A stretch of DNA of 64,000 nucleotides from a virus: positions 1 to 64,000 of IMG/VR virus record IMGVR_UViG_3300039183_000005; one strand, given 5' to 3'. The position numbers and the translations under genes were made by a program. Positions 48,785-56,900 of the stretch are shown piece after piece; within the stretch, counting starts at the first letter, position 1; the number at the start of each line of letters is the position of its first letter. The notes beneath the pieces were generated by a model. It was not told where the DNA came from, searched no databases, and was given only the letters and a program-made list of their open reading frames with translations.

Positions 48785-48806
48785 TATCAGAAGGTGATAA
48801 ATAATA

Positions 48807-49232
48807 ATGCAAGCTTGTTATAGAGGATTACGTAATTACAAATATCAATTAGTTGAAGATTATGAATTAATAATTCCCATTAAAGAAAAATCAATAGTTG
48901 AAAAATTTATTGAACTGAACGAAGCTGGTCGTCTTTTGATTAAAAAAGGATATTGTTGGGATGGCCCAAGTGGACCTACAATTGATACTTTAACTTTCAT
49001 GAGAGGATCACTCGTTCACGACGCCCTTTATCAACTTATAAGGATGGAACGTCTGGATTTGTCGTACCGAGACAAAGCTGATCGAATTATTCGTCAAATA
49101 TGCTTAGAAGATGGAATGAATAGAATTAGAGCATGGTATGTTTATTGGTCGTTAAGGTTTTTTGCTAAAGGGGCTGCTATTCCTGGAACGCAAGAATCAG
49201 ATGTAATTGTTTGTGTTCCCGTAAATAAATAA
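48807..49232 (+). CDS. DUF1353-like protein (141 aa)
   Basis: Follows AGAAGGTGATA. The core GYCWDGPSGPTIDTLTFMRG, then SLVHDALYQLIR and YRDKADRIIRQICLEDGM, matches DUF1353, a small phage family with conserved Asp/His residues and no proven function. The C-terminal aromatic helix (AWYVYWSLRFF) is also typical. Confidence 0.72.
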   Translation: MQACYRGLRNYKYQLVEDYELIIPIKEKSIVEKFIELNEAGRLLIKKGYCWDGPSGPTIDTLTFMRGSLVHDALYQLIRMERLDLSYRDKADRIIRQICLEDGMNRIRAWYVYWSLRFFAKGAAIPGTQESDVIVCVPVNK

Positions 49233-49245
49233 GCAAGGAATAACT

Positions 49246-49659
49246 ATGGCTCTAATAATTGAAGATATCCGTCGTGAAATTAATCATACAATAAGGATGG
49301 GCTATCATGTTAACAATATAGAAGCCTTTTTAATTCATTGTGATGATGCATATACACTATTAAAAGATGACCATGATTATTGCCAAAAATATGGTTTTCC
49401 ATGCAGTATATTTCATACGGAAAATAATGAAATGAAAATTTGTGGCATTAAAATAATTACTAGTGAATACGTCGAACGAGGAACGATCCACAAAATTTTT
49501 AAGAATAATTTACCATATATTCCTCCGCAATTTCAAACATATTTACCCGAAAATGAGCCAATAAATTTTCCAGAATATTTACGACTTCCAACCATTGTTG
49601 ATAAAAAGAAGAAAAAAAAGAAACATAGCACGACACGAAAGATAGAGTTGGGTGATTAA
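49246..49659 (+). CDS. Hypothetical protein, 137 aa
   Basis: Follows CAAGGAATAAC. An N-terminal helical and strand domain is followed by a Lys-rich tail with eight consecutive lysines. No family recognised. The end overlaps the start region of the next gene. Confidence 0.5.
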   Translation: MALIIEDIRREINHTIRMGYHVNNIEAFLIHCDDAYTLLKDDHDYCQKYGFPCSIFHTENNEMKICGIKIITSEYVERGTIHKIFKNNLPYIPPQFQTYLPENEPINFPEYLRLPTIVDKKKKKKKHSTTRKIELGD

Positions 49660-49660
49660 T

Positions 49661-49861
49661 ATGGAATTTGGAGACAATCGATTAAAGCGAATAACTAGGT
49701 TTCTTTACAAATGGTTACTGTGTTCTTGGTTCCACAGACGACACAGATGTTATCCAAGAGTTGATTTGCTAGATGATAACTCGTGGCATTGTAAAAAATG
49801 TCATGAGTGTGGAGAAGTGTTTGATATTATTTTTGATGGACAAAATATGAAGTGGTTTTAA
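49661..49861 (+). CDS. Small zinc-binding protein (66 aa)
   Basis: ATG 49661. A basic N-terminal helix is followed by WHCKKCHECGEVFD, a short zinc ribbon. Its stop codon ends one base before the tRNA-Leu. Function unknown. Confidence 0.55.
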   Translation: MEFGDNRLKRITRFLYKWLLCSWFHRRHRCYPRVDLLDDNSWHCKKCHECGEVFDIIFDGQNMKWF

Positions 49862-49945
49862 AGGCCCCGTGGCGGAATGGCATACGCGACAGTTTCAAGA
49901 ACTGTTGTCCGAAAGGGCGTGCTGGTTCGAATCCAGTCGTGGCCA
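49862..49945 (+). tRNA. tRNA-Leu (CAA)
   Basis: The acceptor GGCCCCG / CGTGGCC has one mismatch. The anticodon arm is ACAGT-TTCAAGA-ACTGT with anticodon CAA. A long class II variable arm (TGTCCGAAAGGGCG) follows, then the T arm GCTGG-TTCGAAT-CCAGT. It reads UUG leucine codons, frequent in this AT-rich genome. Confidence 0.92.
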
Positions 49946-49955
49946 TTAAAAAATA

Positions 49956-50030
49956 TGCTGAGTAAACTAGAACTGGAAGAAAAAGTAAATTGCAGTGGGT
50001 GGGTTGAGCAATTTATTGGAGATAAATAGT
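49956..50030 (+). CDS. Possible tiny protein (24 aa)
   Basis: ATG 49956 to TAG 50028-50030, just after the tRNA. Its end contains the GGAG used by the next gene. No ribosome site of its own. Doubtful. Confidence 0.2.
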
Positions 50031-50357
50031 ATGAAAAGTGATTATTGGTTTGATTCCGTAAAATCTTCTCTTTCAGAGGCCGGTATTTTGGCAACACAAA
50101 AACAGATTGAACAAATAGCTGGAGATATGGAGGTAAGTCATGATCAGTACGATATGGCTTTCGGATATGATGTGGCTAGTCAGAATCTTCAGGCCAGTAA
50201 AAACAATGAAATAGTAAAACTTAAGAAAAAACTTAGGGAAGAACAAGAAAAGCAAACATGCAAAGAATGTAATGGGAGAGGGTATGTGAGAGAACAAGGC
50301 CCAGTCCATGGTTCCGAATTTACGTGCTATAAGTGCAAGGGGGCAGGAAGGATATAA
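50031..50357 (+). CDS. Coiled-coil protein with DnaJ-type zinc finger (108 aa)
   Basis: ATG 50031 follows GGAGATAAA. A helical/coiled-coil stretch (NEIVKLKKKLREEQEKQ) leads to a C-terminal zinc pair CKECNGRGYV and CYKCKGAG. This is the fourth DnaJ-like finger protein in the window. Function unknown. Confidence 0.6.
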   Translation: MKSDYWFDSVKSSLSEAGILATQKQIEQIAGDMEVSHDQYDMAFGYDVASQNLQASKNNEIVKLKKKLREEQEKQTCKECNGRGYVREQGPVHGSEFTCYKCKGAGRI

Positions 50358-50358
50358 C

Positions 50359-50721
50359 ATGGTAAAACATGGTTGTGCGCCGTTTCTGGAGTGTAGCACA
50401 AAAGGTGATCGAAGATTCTCGGCTTTTTGTGCTCGTGTTAATGGGCGTGATGGAAAGAATATCGAAGAAATCTATCAGGCGGCTAAGATTTTCGAAGATG
50501 GATCAACTGGTTTGACGTGGAAAGAGGCTAAGGGGCGAATTCCGATTAACAGCGATGAAGTATCACTGTTATATTCTCAGTTATGGGATGAATATATCGC
50601 CGAAAATCCACATTTATTAAAAATATTAAAAATGGTTAGCGGCATTAGTGATATATTTGGTCAACGTGGTCACGCTTGTCAAGCCACAGAGCTTTGGAGG
50701 ATTAAGTGTAAAATGCAATAA
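50359..50721 (+). CDS. Conserved phage hypothetical protein (120 aa)
   Basis: ATG 50359 follows AAGGAT. The sequence (STKGDRRFSAFCARVNG; YQAAKIFEDGSTGLTWKEAKG; LYSQLWDEYIAENPHLL; GHACQATELWRIK) matches a widespread phage protein of unknown role. It is the last gene of the accessory block, followed by a terminator. Confidence 0.65.
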   Translation: MVKHGCAPFLECSTKGDRRFSAFCARVNGRDGKNIEEIYQAAKIFEDGSTGLTWKEAKGRIPINSDEVSLLYSQLWDEYIAENPHLLKILKMVSGISDIFGQRGHACQATELWRIKCKMQ

Positions 50722-50772
50722 TATATTTTTCCTGTATGTATAAATAGATCATATTATATTAGACTATACATC

Positions 50773-50801
50773 GAGCAATCTTATGATTGCTCATTTTTTA
50801 T
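50773..50801 (+). terminator. Rho-independent terminator ending the accessory block
   Basis: Stem GAGCAATC / GATTGCTC with loop TTAT, followed by ATTTTTTAT. Confidence 0.9.
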
Positions 50802-50809
50802 GCGCATTT

Positions 50810-50818
50810 GTGTATAAT
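50810..50818 (+). promoter_or_regulatory. Promoter motif GTGTATAAT
   Basis: Sits nine bases after a terminator and 84 bases before the gene at 50902. It gives that gene an independent transcript with a leader holding GATTC-G-GAATC and two GAATCT-N3-GAGCC/TAGCC-like copies. Confidence 0.6.
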
Positions 50819-50901
50819 AAATATGTGATGAATCTATTGAGCCTTCGTTTCTATGGTGATTCGGAATCTCAGTAGCCTTATCGTTTTAGGGAGGTAAAAT
50901 T

Positions 50902-51444
50902 ATGACATTAGTAGCTGATACATGGGGAGCAAATCGAAATCCAACTCCAAAATCTTTCAAAATGTACAAGACTCTTACAGCTACGGCTGTATCTGGGTCT
51001 GCCGTGACCGACACAGAAACAATTTTTAATAAAAACTGTCCTTTTCCAGTGAAGGTTGTTGGATTTGAGGTTCAGGCAGTGACATTAACTGCTAGTGATT
51101 TCAGTGGTAGCGGATCGGCCATGACTGTTGCGCTGCAAACCTCTGATGAAGTTGATACATCTCCTGGTGCGCCAACGGCCATAAGCTGGGATACTGCGGT
51201 AACTGTCGATTGTTCTGGCATTGCATCTGATACAGACAAGAGACTATTTGCAGCTCCATCTAATGCTGGTGATCGAGTGGATGTCGGTTTGGATCAGACA
51301 TATGTTGCAGTTCCGAAGGGTGGTTCAATGAGGGCAACCCTATCAGCTCAGGCCAAAGATGCCGTTTCTGTATCTAGTGCTGTAGAATTGCTGGCAATTG
51401 TAGAATGTATACCGACAGAAGCCAACGATCAACTTAGATTTTAG
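50902..51444 (+). CDS. Highly expressed virion protein candidate (180 aa)
   Basis: A very strong ribosome site (GGGAGGT, 7 bases before ATG) and flanking terminators on both sides show an isolated, strongly expressed gene. The product is Ala/Ser/Thr-rich, low in Lys, and strand-rich (SAMTVALQTSDEVD; ISWDTAVTVDCSG), typical of a capsid or tail decoration protein. Family not recognised. Confidence 0.65.
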   Translation: MTLVADTWGANRNPTPKSFKMYKTLTATAVSGSAVTDTETIFNKNCPFPVKVVGFEVQAVTLTASDFSGSGSAMTVALQTSDEVDTSPGAPTAISWDTAVTVDCSGIASDTDKRLFAAPSNAGDRVDVGLDQTYVAVPKGGSMRATLSAQAKDAVSVSSAVELLAIVECIPTEANDQLRF

Positions 51445-51468
51445 TTAACAATAATTAAAAACACTTCT

Positions 51469-51501
51469 AAGACCGAAAGCGAAAGTTTTCGGTCTTTTTT
51501 T
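51469..51501 (+). terminator. Rho-independent terminator
   Basis: Stem AGACCGAAA / TTTCGGTCT around GCGAAAGT, then TTTTTTT. Confidence 0.9.
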
Positions 51502-51508
51502 ATCAAAG

Positions 51509-51517
51509 GTGTATAAG
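51509..51517 (+). promoter_or_regulatory. Promoter motif GTGTATAAG before tail genes
   Basis: Directly after the terminator and 73 bases before the ATG at 51590, in the position to start the tail-assembly/tape-measure transcript. Confidence 0.55.
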
Positions 51518-51589
51518 TTATTGGATAGGATAGGGCGTAGGTATGGATAGACAGTGCCACTGTATTTTTTGGGACTGGGAAGGTGTCAA

Positions 51590-52672
51590 ATGGATATAGC
51601 TGAAAAAGAGCGGCTAATTGCAAGAATTAGTTGGAAATATATTCCTGCCACCGTCAGAGTCAATAATGGCGATATTGTTTCATTTCTTCTTCATTCCCCA
51701 ACGCCACAAGAACAATCGCAAGCTGCTATGATTTATTCCACTGAAAAACAACGCGCCACTATTATTGGCTTACCATCTGAATCAGAATTATTGGCAAATA
51801 TGATTAATCTTGACAGATGGAGTCTTCAAAAAGAAGATGAAATAGAAGGATTACAAAAAGATATTCATACAATTCGTAGAGGATTGTTGGATTTAAGGTT
51901 TAATAAAACAAAACTAGAATTCACTCGCTCTCTTTTGCGTCGTGCAGAAAAAGCTCTAATCGAACGACTGACAAACCGCCACGATCTTTTACAAGGAAGC
52001 GCAGAAGCTCATGCGGAAATTGCTCGTCAACGTTATTTAGTGGGTCGTATTGCCGAAACAGAAAATCATAAACAAATATGGCCGATACCAGAAGATTTTG
52101 ATAATTGCGAAGACAACGAACTTATATCACAACTGTGTGAATTTTTTTTTCAAAAATCTCGTATTTCGTCCAAGCTAATAAGAGAACTAGCCCGTTCATC
52201 TCAATGGAGAGCCTATTGGGAAATAGCTAAGAATACTAATGAATTATTTTGTGGTGATGTATTATCGTGGTCAGTCAATCAAAGAGAATTAGCTTATTGG
52301 TCTACTATTTATGATTCAGTATATGGTTCATATGATCGTCCATCAAAGGAAATTATTGAAGACGATGATCTTTTAGATTCTTGGTTTATACGTCAGGGAG
52401 AAAAAATAGAGCATAGAACACAATCTGGACTTATACCGAAATCAAATAAGTCTGGTCGTAATGAAGAATTTATTATGGCAGACGCCGAAGGCGCTAAACA
52501 AGTATATAAAATGAATGATCCTGTTGTTCGTGCTCGTATTAAGGCAAAACAAAAAATGATAGCCAAAAAAGGAATAGTACGTGAGCAAGATATGCCAGAC
52601 AGTCAAAATGAAATGAGACAACAGTTTATGGAAAAACAAAGTAAACATGTTAAGGATATTATGCGAAAATAG
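51590..52672 (+). CDS. Tail-assembly region protein (360 aa)
   Basis: ATG 51590 follows GGAAGGTG; the upstream ATG at 51554 lacks a ribosome site. The protein is largely helical, with a charged coiled coil (RWSLQKEDEIEGLQKDIHTI) and a basic C-terminus. Its position two genes before the tape measure is that of tail-assembly chaperones, but no family match is recognised. Chaperone or minor tail protein are both possible. Confidence 0.55.
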   Translation: MDIAEKERLIARISWKYIPATVRVNNGDIVSFLLHSPTPQEQSQAAMIYSTEKQRATIIGLPSESELLANMINLDRWSLQKEDEIEGLQKDIHTIRRGLLDLRFNKTKLEFTRSLLRRAEKALIERLTNRHDLLQGSAEAHAEIARQRYLVGRIAETENHKQIWPIPEDFDNCEDNELISQLCEFFFQKSRISSKLIRELARSSQWRAYWEIAKNTNELFCGDVLSWSVNQRELAYWSTIYDSVYGSYDRPSKEIIEDDDLLDSWFIRQGEKIEHRTQSGLIPKSNKSGRNEEFIMADAEGAKQVYKMNDPVVRARIKAKQKMIAKKGIVREQDMPDSQNEMRQQFMEKQSKHVKDIMRK

Positions 52673-52682
52673 GGAGATGAAA

Positions 52683-53051
52683 ATGTCTCGCAAAGAAGAA
52701 GAATTGGCAGAATTACGGCATAGACAAAAAAGGGCTCAACAAGGACGTATTGCTCAAGATTCTAAGAATCGTTTGAAAAAAATAGCAGATAAGAAATTCC
52801 GCACCTGTTTTATTGCTGCGTTGGCTGAATTTGAAAATACATTTGGCCTTGAACTTTGGGGACATAATTTACCAGAAGAAGAATTAACTACAAAGCAAAT
52901 GGCTAACAGGATACGTTGGGAACAAGTTCGTAAGAATATTCTCGATAAAGGAAATACTCAGGCACGTGCCCTGGGGATGGAAATTGATTTACATAAAATA
53001 GAATTTGAAGGATATCATGTCCAATTTGGAGGAATTACAAATGGAGAGTAA
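52683..53051 (+). CDS. Tail-assembly region protein (122 aa)
   Basis: ATG 52683 follows AGGGAGATG. A basic helical N-terminus (EEELAELRHRQKRAQQG) and a globular rest (FENTFGLELWGHNLPEEEL). The end overlaps the next gene by 11 bases. No frameshift signal relative to the next gene was found. Function unknown; probably tail assembly. Confidence 0.5.
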   Translation: MSRKEEELAELRHRQKRAQQGRIAQDSKNRLKKIADKKFRTCFIAALAEFENTFGLELWGHNLPEEELTTKQMANRIRWEQVRKNILDKGNTQARALGMEIDLHKIEFEGYHVQFGGITNGE

Positions 53052-53946
53052 AAGGACAGTAATCGACACTGTGGACGAAAATAATCAGCCAATTAAGCTA
53101 GCTGTTGTTCGTCCGAACAATAAGGTTAATCAGGAAGCTAATATGGGTTATAATTTACGAATGGCAGAACTTATTCGTAATGGGTCTAAAAATGGGTCGA
53201 ATAGATTACTGCTTCGCGCCGAACTAGAAGATTATTTGGCCGAAATGGGCATTTGGACTATGAAGGATCAGCTTGAAGTAGAGAAATTGGCTTTGGAAAT
53301 TCGCGCCAATGAATTATTGCTAAAAAGGGGTGGCATTAAAATCTCAGAAGGTAGGGCCATGGCACTGCAAATGGCCGAAAAACGACAATTAATTCTTGAG
53401 AAACATGCGAAAAGATTGCAATTTGATTCTGCTACAATAGAATCTCACGCAGAAAATTTTCGCTTTGAATATCTTTTGGTTAAATGTTTGGTACTTGCTG
53501 ATACTGGTAAACAATTTTTAAAGGATCATGATGAATATATTGAAAAACAAGATACAGAAGCGGTAATGGAAGGTGCTCGAATACTTGCCAATATGATTTA
53601 TGGCATTGAAGACAATGTTCAAAAGAAGATGTTTGAAATGAAGTGGCTTAAAGATGCTGGTATGATCAACGATGAAGGACGTTATATTAAATCTGACGGT
53701 ACGATTATTGATAGGGATGGTCGTTTAATTGACAAAAATGGTCGCTATATCAATAAGGATGGTCAATTAATTGATACTTTTGGACGATTTGTTGACGAAC
53801 ATGGTAATTTACTAGTGGATGAATCAAAACCATTTATAGATGATGAAACTGGTAAGGCAGTGATTATCGGAGAAATAGGTAAAAAAAGTAAAACAAAGAA
53901 AATTGCTTCCAAAAGAAAAAGAAAAAAGAAGGTAGCAACAAAATAG
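53041..53946 (+). CDS. Tail-assembly region protein with heptapeptide repeats (301 aa)
   Basis: ATG 53041 is placed after GGAGG; the frame stays open to 53005. Residues ~60-200 are helical. Residues 212-260 hold seven tandem 7-residue units (for example DGRLIDK, NGRYINK). The last 25 are Lys/Arg-rich (KKSKTKKIASKRKRKKK). It lies directly before the tape-measure gene, so a chaperone or tape-measure partner is plausible. Confidence 0.6.
   Translation: MESKRTVIDTVDENNQPIKLAVVRPNNKVNQEANMGYNLRMAELIRNGSKNGSNRLLLRAELEDYLAEMGIWTMKDQLEVEKLALEIRANELLLKRGGIKISEGRAMALQMAEKRQLILEKHAKRLQFDSATIESHAENFRFEYLLVKCLVLADTGKQFLKDHDEYIEKQDTEAVMEGARILANMIYGIEDNVQKKMFEMKWLKDAGMINDEGRYIKSDGTIIDRDGRLIDKNGRYINKDGQLIDTFGRFVDEHGNLLVDESKPFIDDETGKAVIIGEIGKKSKTKKIASKRKRKKKVATK
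53674..53820 (+). repeat. Heptapeptide (21-nt) tandem repeat, seven copies
   Basis: 49 residues in seven units: EGRYIKS, DGTIIDR, DGRLIDK, NGRYINK, DGQLIDT, FGRFVDE, HGNLLVD. The pattern is x-G-x-h-h-x-x with Gly invariant. Confidence 0.88.
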
Positions 53947-53968
53947 AATGATTGAGGATGTGATGTAA

Positions 53969-56900
53969 GTGGCATTTGTACTTGACGTTAATCTTAGAAT
54001 TCAAGATATCCTTGGTCTGCAAAAGGTTGAGGCTGCTCTTGGCAAATTAACAAGTTCCACACAGGTGGGAGCTGTTGTTGGTGGTGCTGGAGCTACAACA
54101 AGTGCAATTAAAACACAGGCTGCTGCTGCAACTGCCCAGGCTACTGCTGTCAACAAAGTAACAACTGCCACTAATAAAATGAATGTTGCCCAGAATAAAG
54201 CTGCAACAAGTACGCGAAAAGCTACTTCTGGAATGCAACTTAGCGCTAAAGCTTCTGAAAATTTTGGCAATGCTGTGTATCTCGCCGGTCGTCGATATGC
54301 TGCATTTGTAACTGCTACCGCTGCTCCACTAGCAATTGTCGCAGGTTTGGGAAAAGCCACAGCTTCGGTAATCGAATTTGATAGTGCCATACTTAAATTG
54401 CGACAAATTATGGGCCAAACAGATCAGCAAATTAGTAGTACCAGAGACACTATTCTTGATTTAGCCGCCAGCACAGGTACGTCTGCTAGTGAGATTGCTC
54501 GTGTTGGTAAGGTTTTGGCTCAGGCAGGGCAAAGAGGTGATGTGCTTACCGAGTCACTAACAGCTCTTTCTAAAGTTCCATTAACGCCGTCTTTTGAAAC
54601 TATTGATGCTGCTATTGAAGGTACCATCGCCGCTCTAAATCAGTTCAATTCCGAAGGTTTAACTACTACTAGGGTGCTGGATGTTATGACAGCCCTATCT
54701 AATAAATTTGCTGCATCTTCAGAAGATATTGCTAAAGGTATAGCTCGTGGTGGTGCTGCATTTGAAGCTATTGGTGGCACATTTGAGGAATTTGCTTCAG
54801 TATTTACAACTATTCGACAGGCAACGCGAGAAAGCGCCGAAACTGTTGGTACATTTATGAAGACCATTTCTTCTCGTCTGGCTGATCCTAAGATTGTAAA
54901 TTTCCTTGAAGGTAAAGGAATTCGTATTTCCGAAGCCATTGAAGCTGGTAATCCAGTAGAAGCAATAAAGCGAATTGCCGCTGCATTAAGAGAAACTGCA
55001 AGTATTCAGGATAGAATTGAAATAGGTACTAAGCTTGGCGGACGACGCCAGATTTCTCGTTTACTTGCTTTGATTAGTAACATTGATGTGTTAGATGAAA
55101 CTTTAAAAACTGCTGCCACATCAAGCGGAGAATTCGGGAAAATAGCCGAAGAAGGTTTAAAGGGATTGCAGGCACAATTAAATATTATGGTTCAAGAATG
55201 GAATAAATTAATACAATCATTAGCGGCTCCAGTATTTGTTCCATTTATTCAAATGGCTACTCAAGCAGGAAAAGCCTTGGCGTATATGGCCGATTTTGCC
55301 AAACCTATTATTCCAGCCTTAACATATATTGCAGGGTTTACTGCGGCATTCAAGTTATTAGCAGTATCTATTACCAATGCAGGAAAAGCACTTGCATTTA
55401 TGGGAACCGTTGGAAGAACCGTTGGTGGTGGACTTGCTGCTACCGCAACTGCTGCCCAAGGTTTAGCTGCTGGTGGTTTAGCCGGAACTACAGCAAGAGA
55501 ACGGGTTCAAAGACGTTTGGCTGGTGGAGTTGGCCTTTCTGCTGAACAAGCTGCTGCTGCTGGCGCTGCTGGTGGTAGATTCGCTGGTGGAGCGAAAGCT
55601 GCTGTTACTTCACAATTGGGCCAATTAGCTGTAGCTGCCGGTATTGCTTTAGCTGCCAGTAAGTTTTCTGAAGCTGCTGAGAAAGCTGGTAGTTCTGCTG
55701 GTATATTCGCTTCTGAAACAGCAAAAGCTGCCGCTGTTATTGGTATTGCTATCTCTGCTTTGTCTGGCAAAAGTATCACCGGGGCTTTAGCTTCACTCGG
55801 CCCATTCGGTGGTGCTGTTGCTGGAGTTACTTTGGCATTGGGTGCAATGACATATGCTGCCAATAAAGCTGCTGATATCGATATGCAAAAAGTTATTGAT
55901 GAAATGGTTAATAAAATTAAAAACATTAAAACAGATGACCTAGAAATAAAAACACCAGAACAATTACAGCAACAAATTGGCGATCTTGGAACTGATGCTA
56001 TAGAAGGAATTCAAGAAGCTGCAAATAAATGGGAGGATGACTGGTATGACGTTTTTGCCAATATTCCAAATAGATTAAAAAATCTATTTACTGGTCAGGG
56101 TAACTTAACAATTAATGATGCACAAGCTCAAGAAATAATTGAACGTATTGTTGGTGCTAATCCAGAACTACTTAATAAAATTTTGCAATCTGCGGTAGAA
56201 CAATTTGGCGCTGGTGGACTAGAAACAGGTATCGATCAATTATTAGTAGAAGAATTAGGTGGCAATGCTGAAGTCATTGCCCGTGTTCGTCAGGCTATGA
56301 TTAAACAGCTTGGTGGAATGGAAAAAATTGCTACTAATATTGAAAAAATTAAGCTAGACACAGAAGTGAGTAGGCTTGGAAATGCTATTGCTAAAGCGTC
56401 AAAAGATTTTGAAACCCTACATGTTCCATCGCAACTTAGTTTTGAACTTGGAATGTTGAGTGATGCAGTTGGTAATACAGCGAGGGCTATTGAAACTAAT
56501 GTAACATTATTTGACAAATTAAGTCAAGTAATTGGTCAAGATATTGGTGTTTCTAAGCCGGGAACAGAATTTTCTAGGGCGGCAGTTGAAGAACTTGTTC
56601 GTACTGGAGGTATCGGTGACATATTAGATTTGAGCAATTTTGAAGGTTTAGATGAATTTACTACCGACATGGCAAGAGTCGGAGATGCACTAGATGATTT
56701 TATGAAATCTATTGTTAAAAGTAAGGCAAATGCTGATTCATTGCGATCGTTATTGAGTGATCCAAAGGTTGATCCATTTGATATTATGAGTGATTATATC
56801 GATAAATTTATGGATGAATATCCAGATAAAATTCCACCTGAAGCTGAAGCTGCCTTTAAAGCTGCTGCTACTGGTCTCGGACAACAATTAAAAAATATGA

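Noticed and set aside
52683-53946. Programmed frameshift between tail-assembly genes before the tape measure
   Set aside because: Each gene has its own ribosome site and start, and I saw no slippery heptamer in the overlap.
53969-54390. Long minus-strand frames inside the tape measure gene
   Set aside because: Mirror frames of Ala/Thr-rich coding sequence with no ribosome site; shadows.
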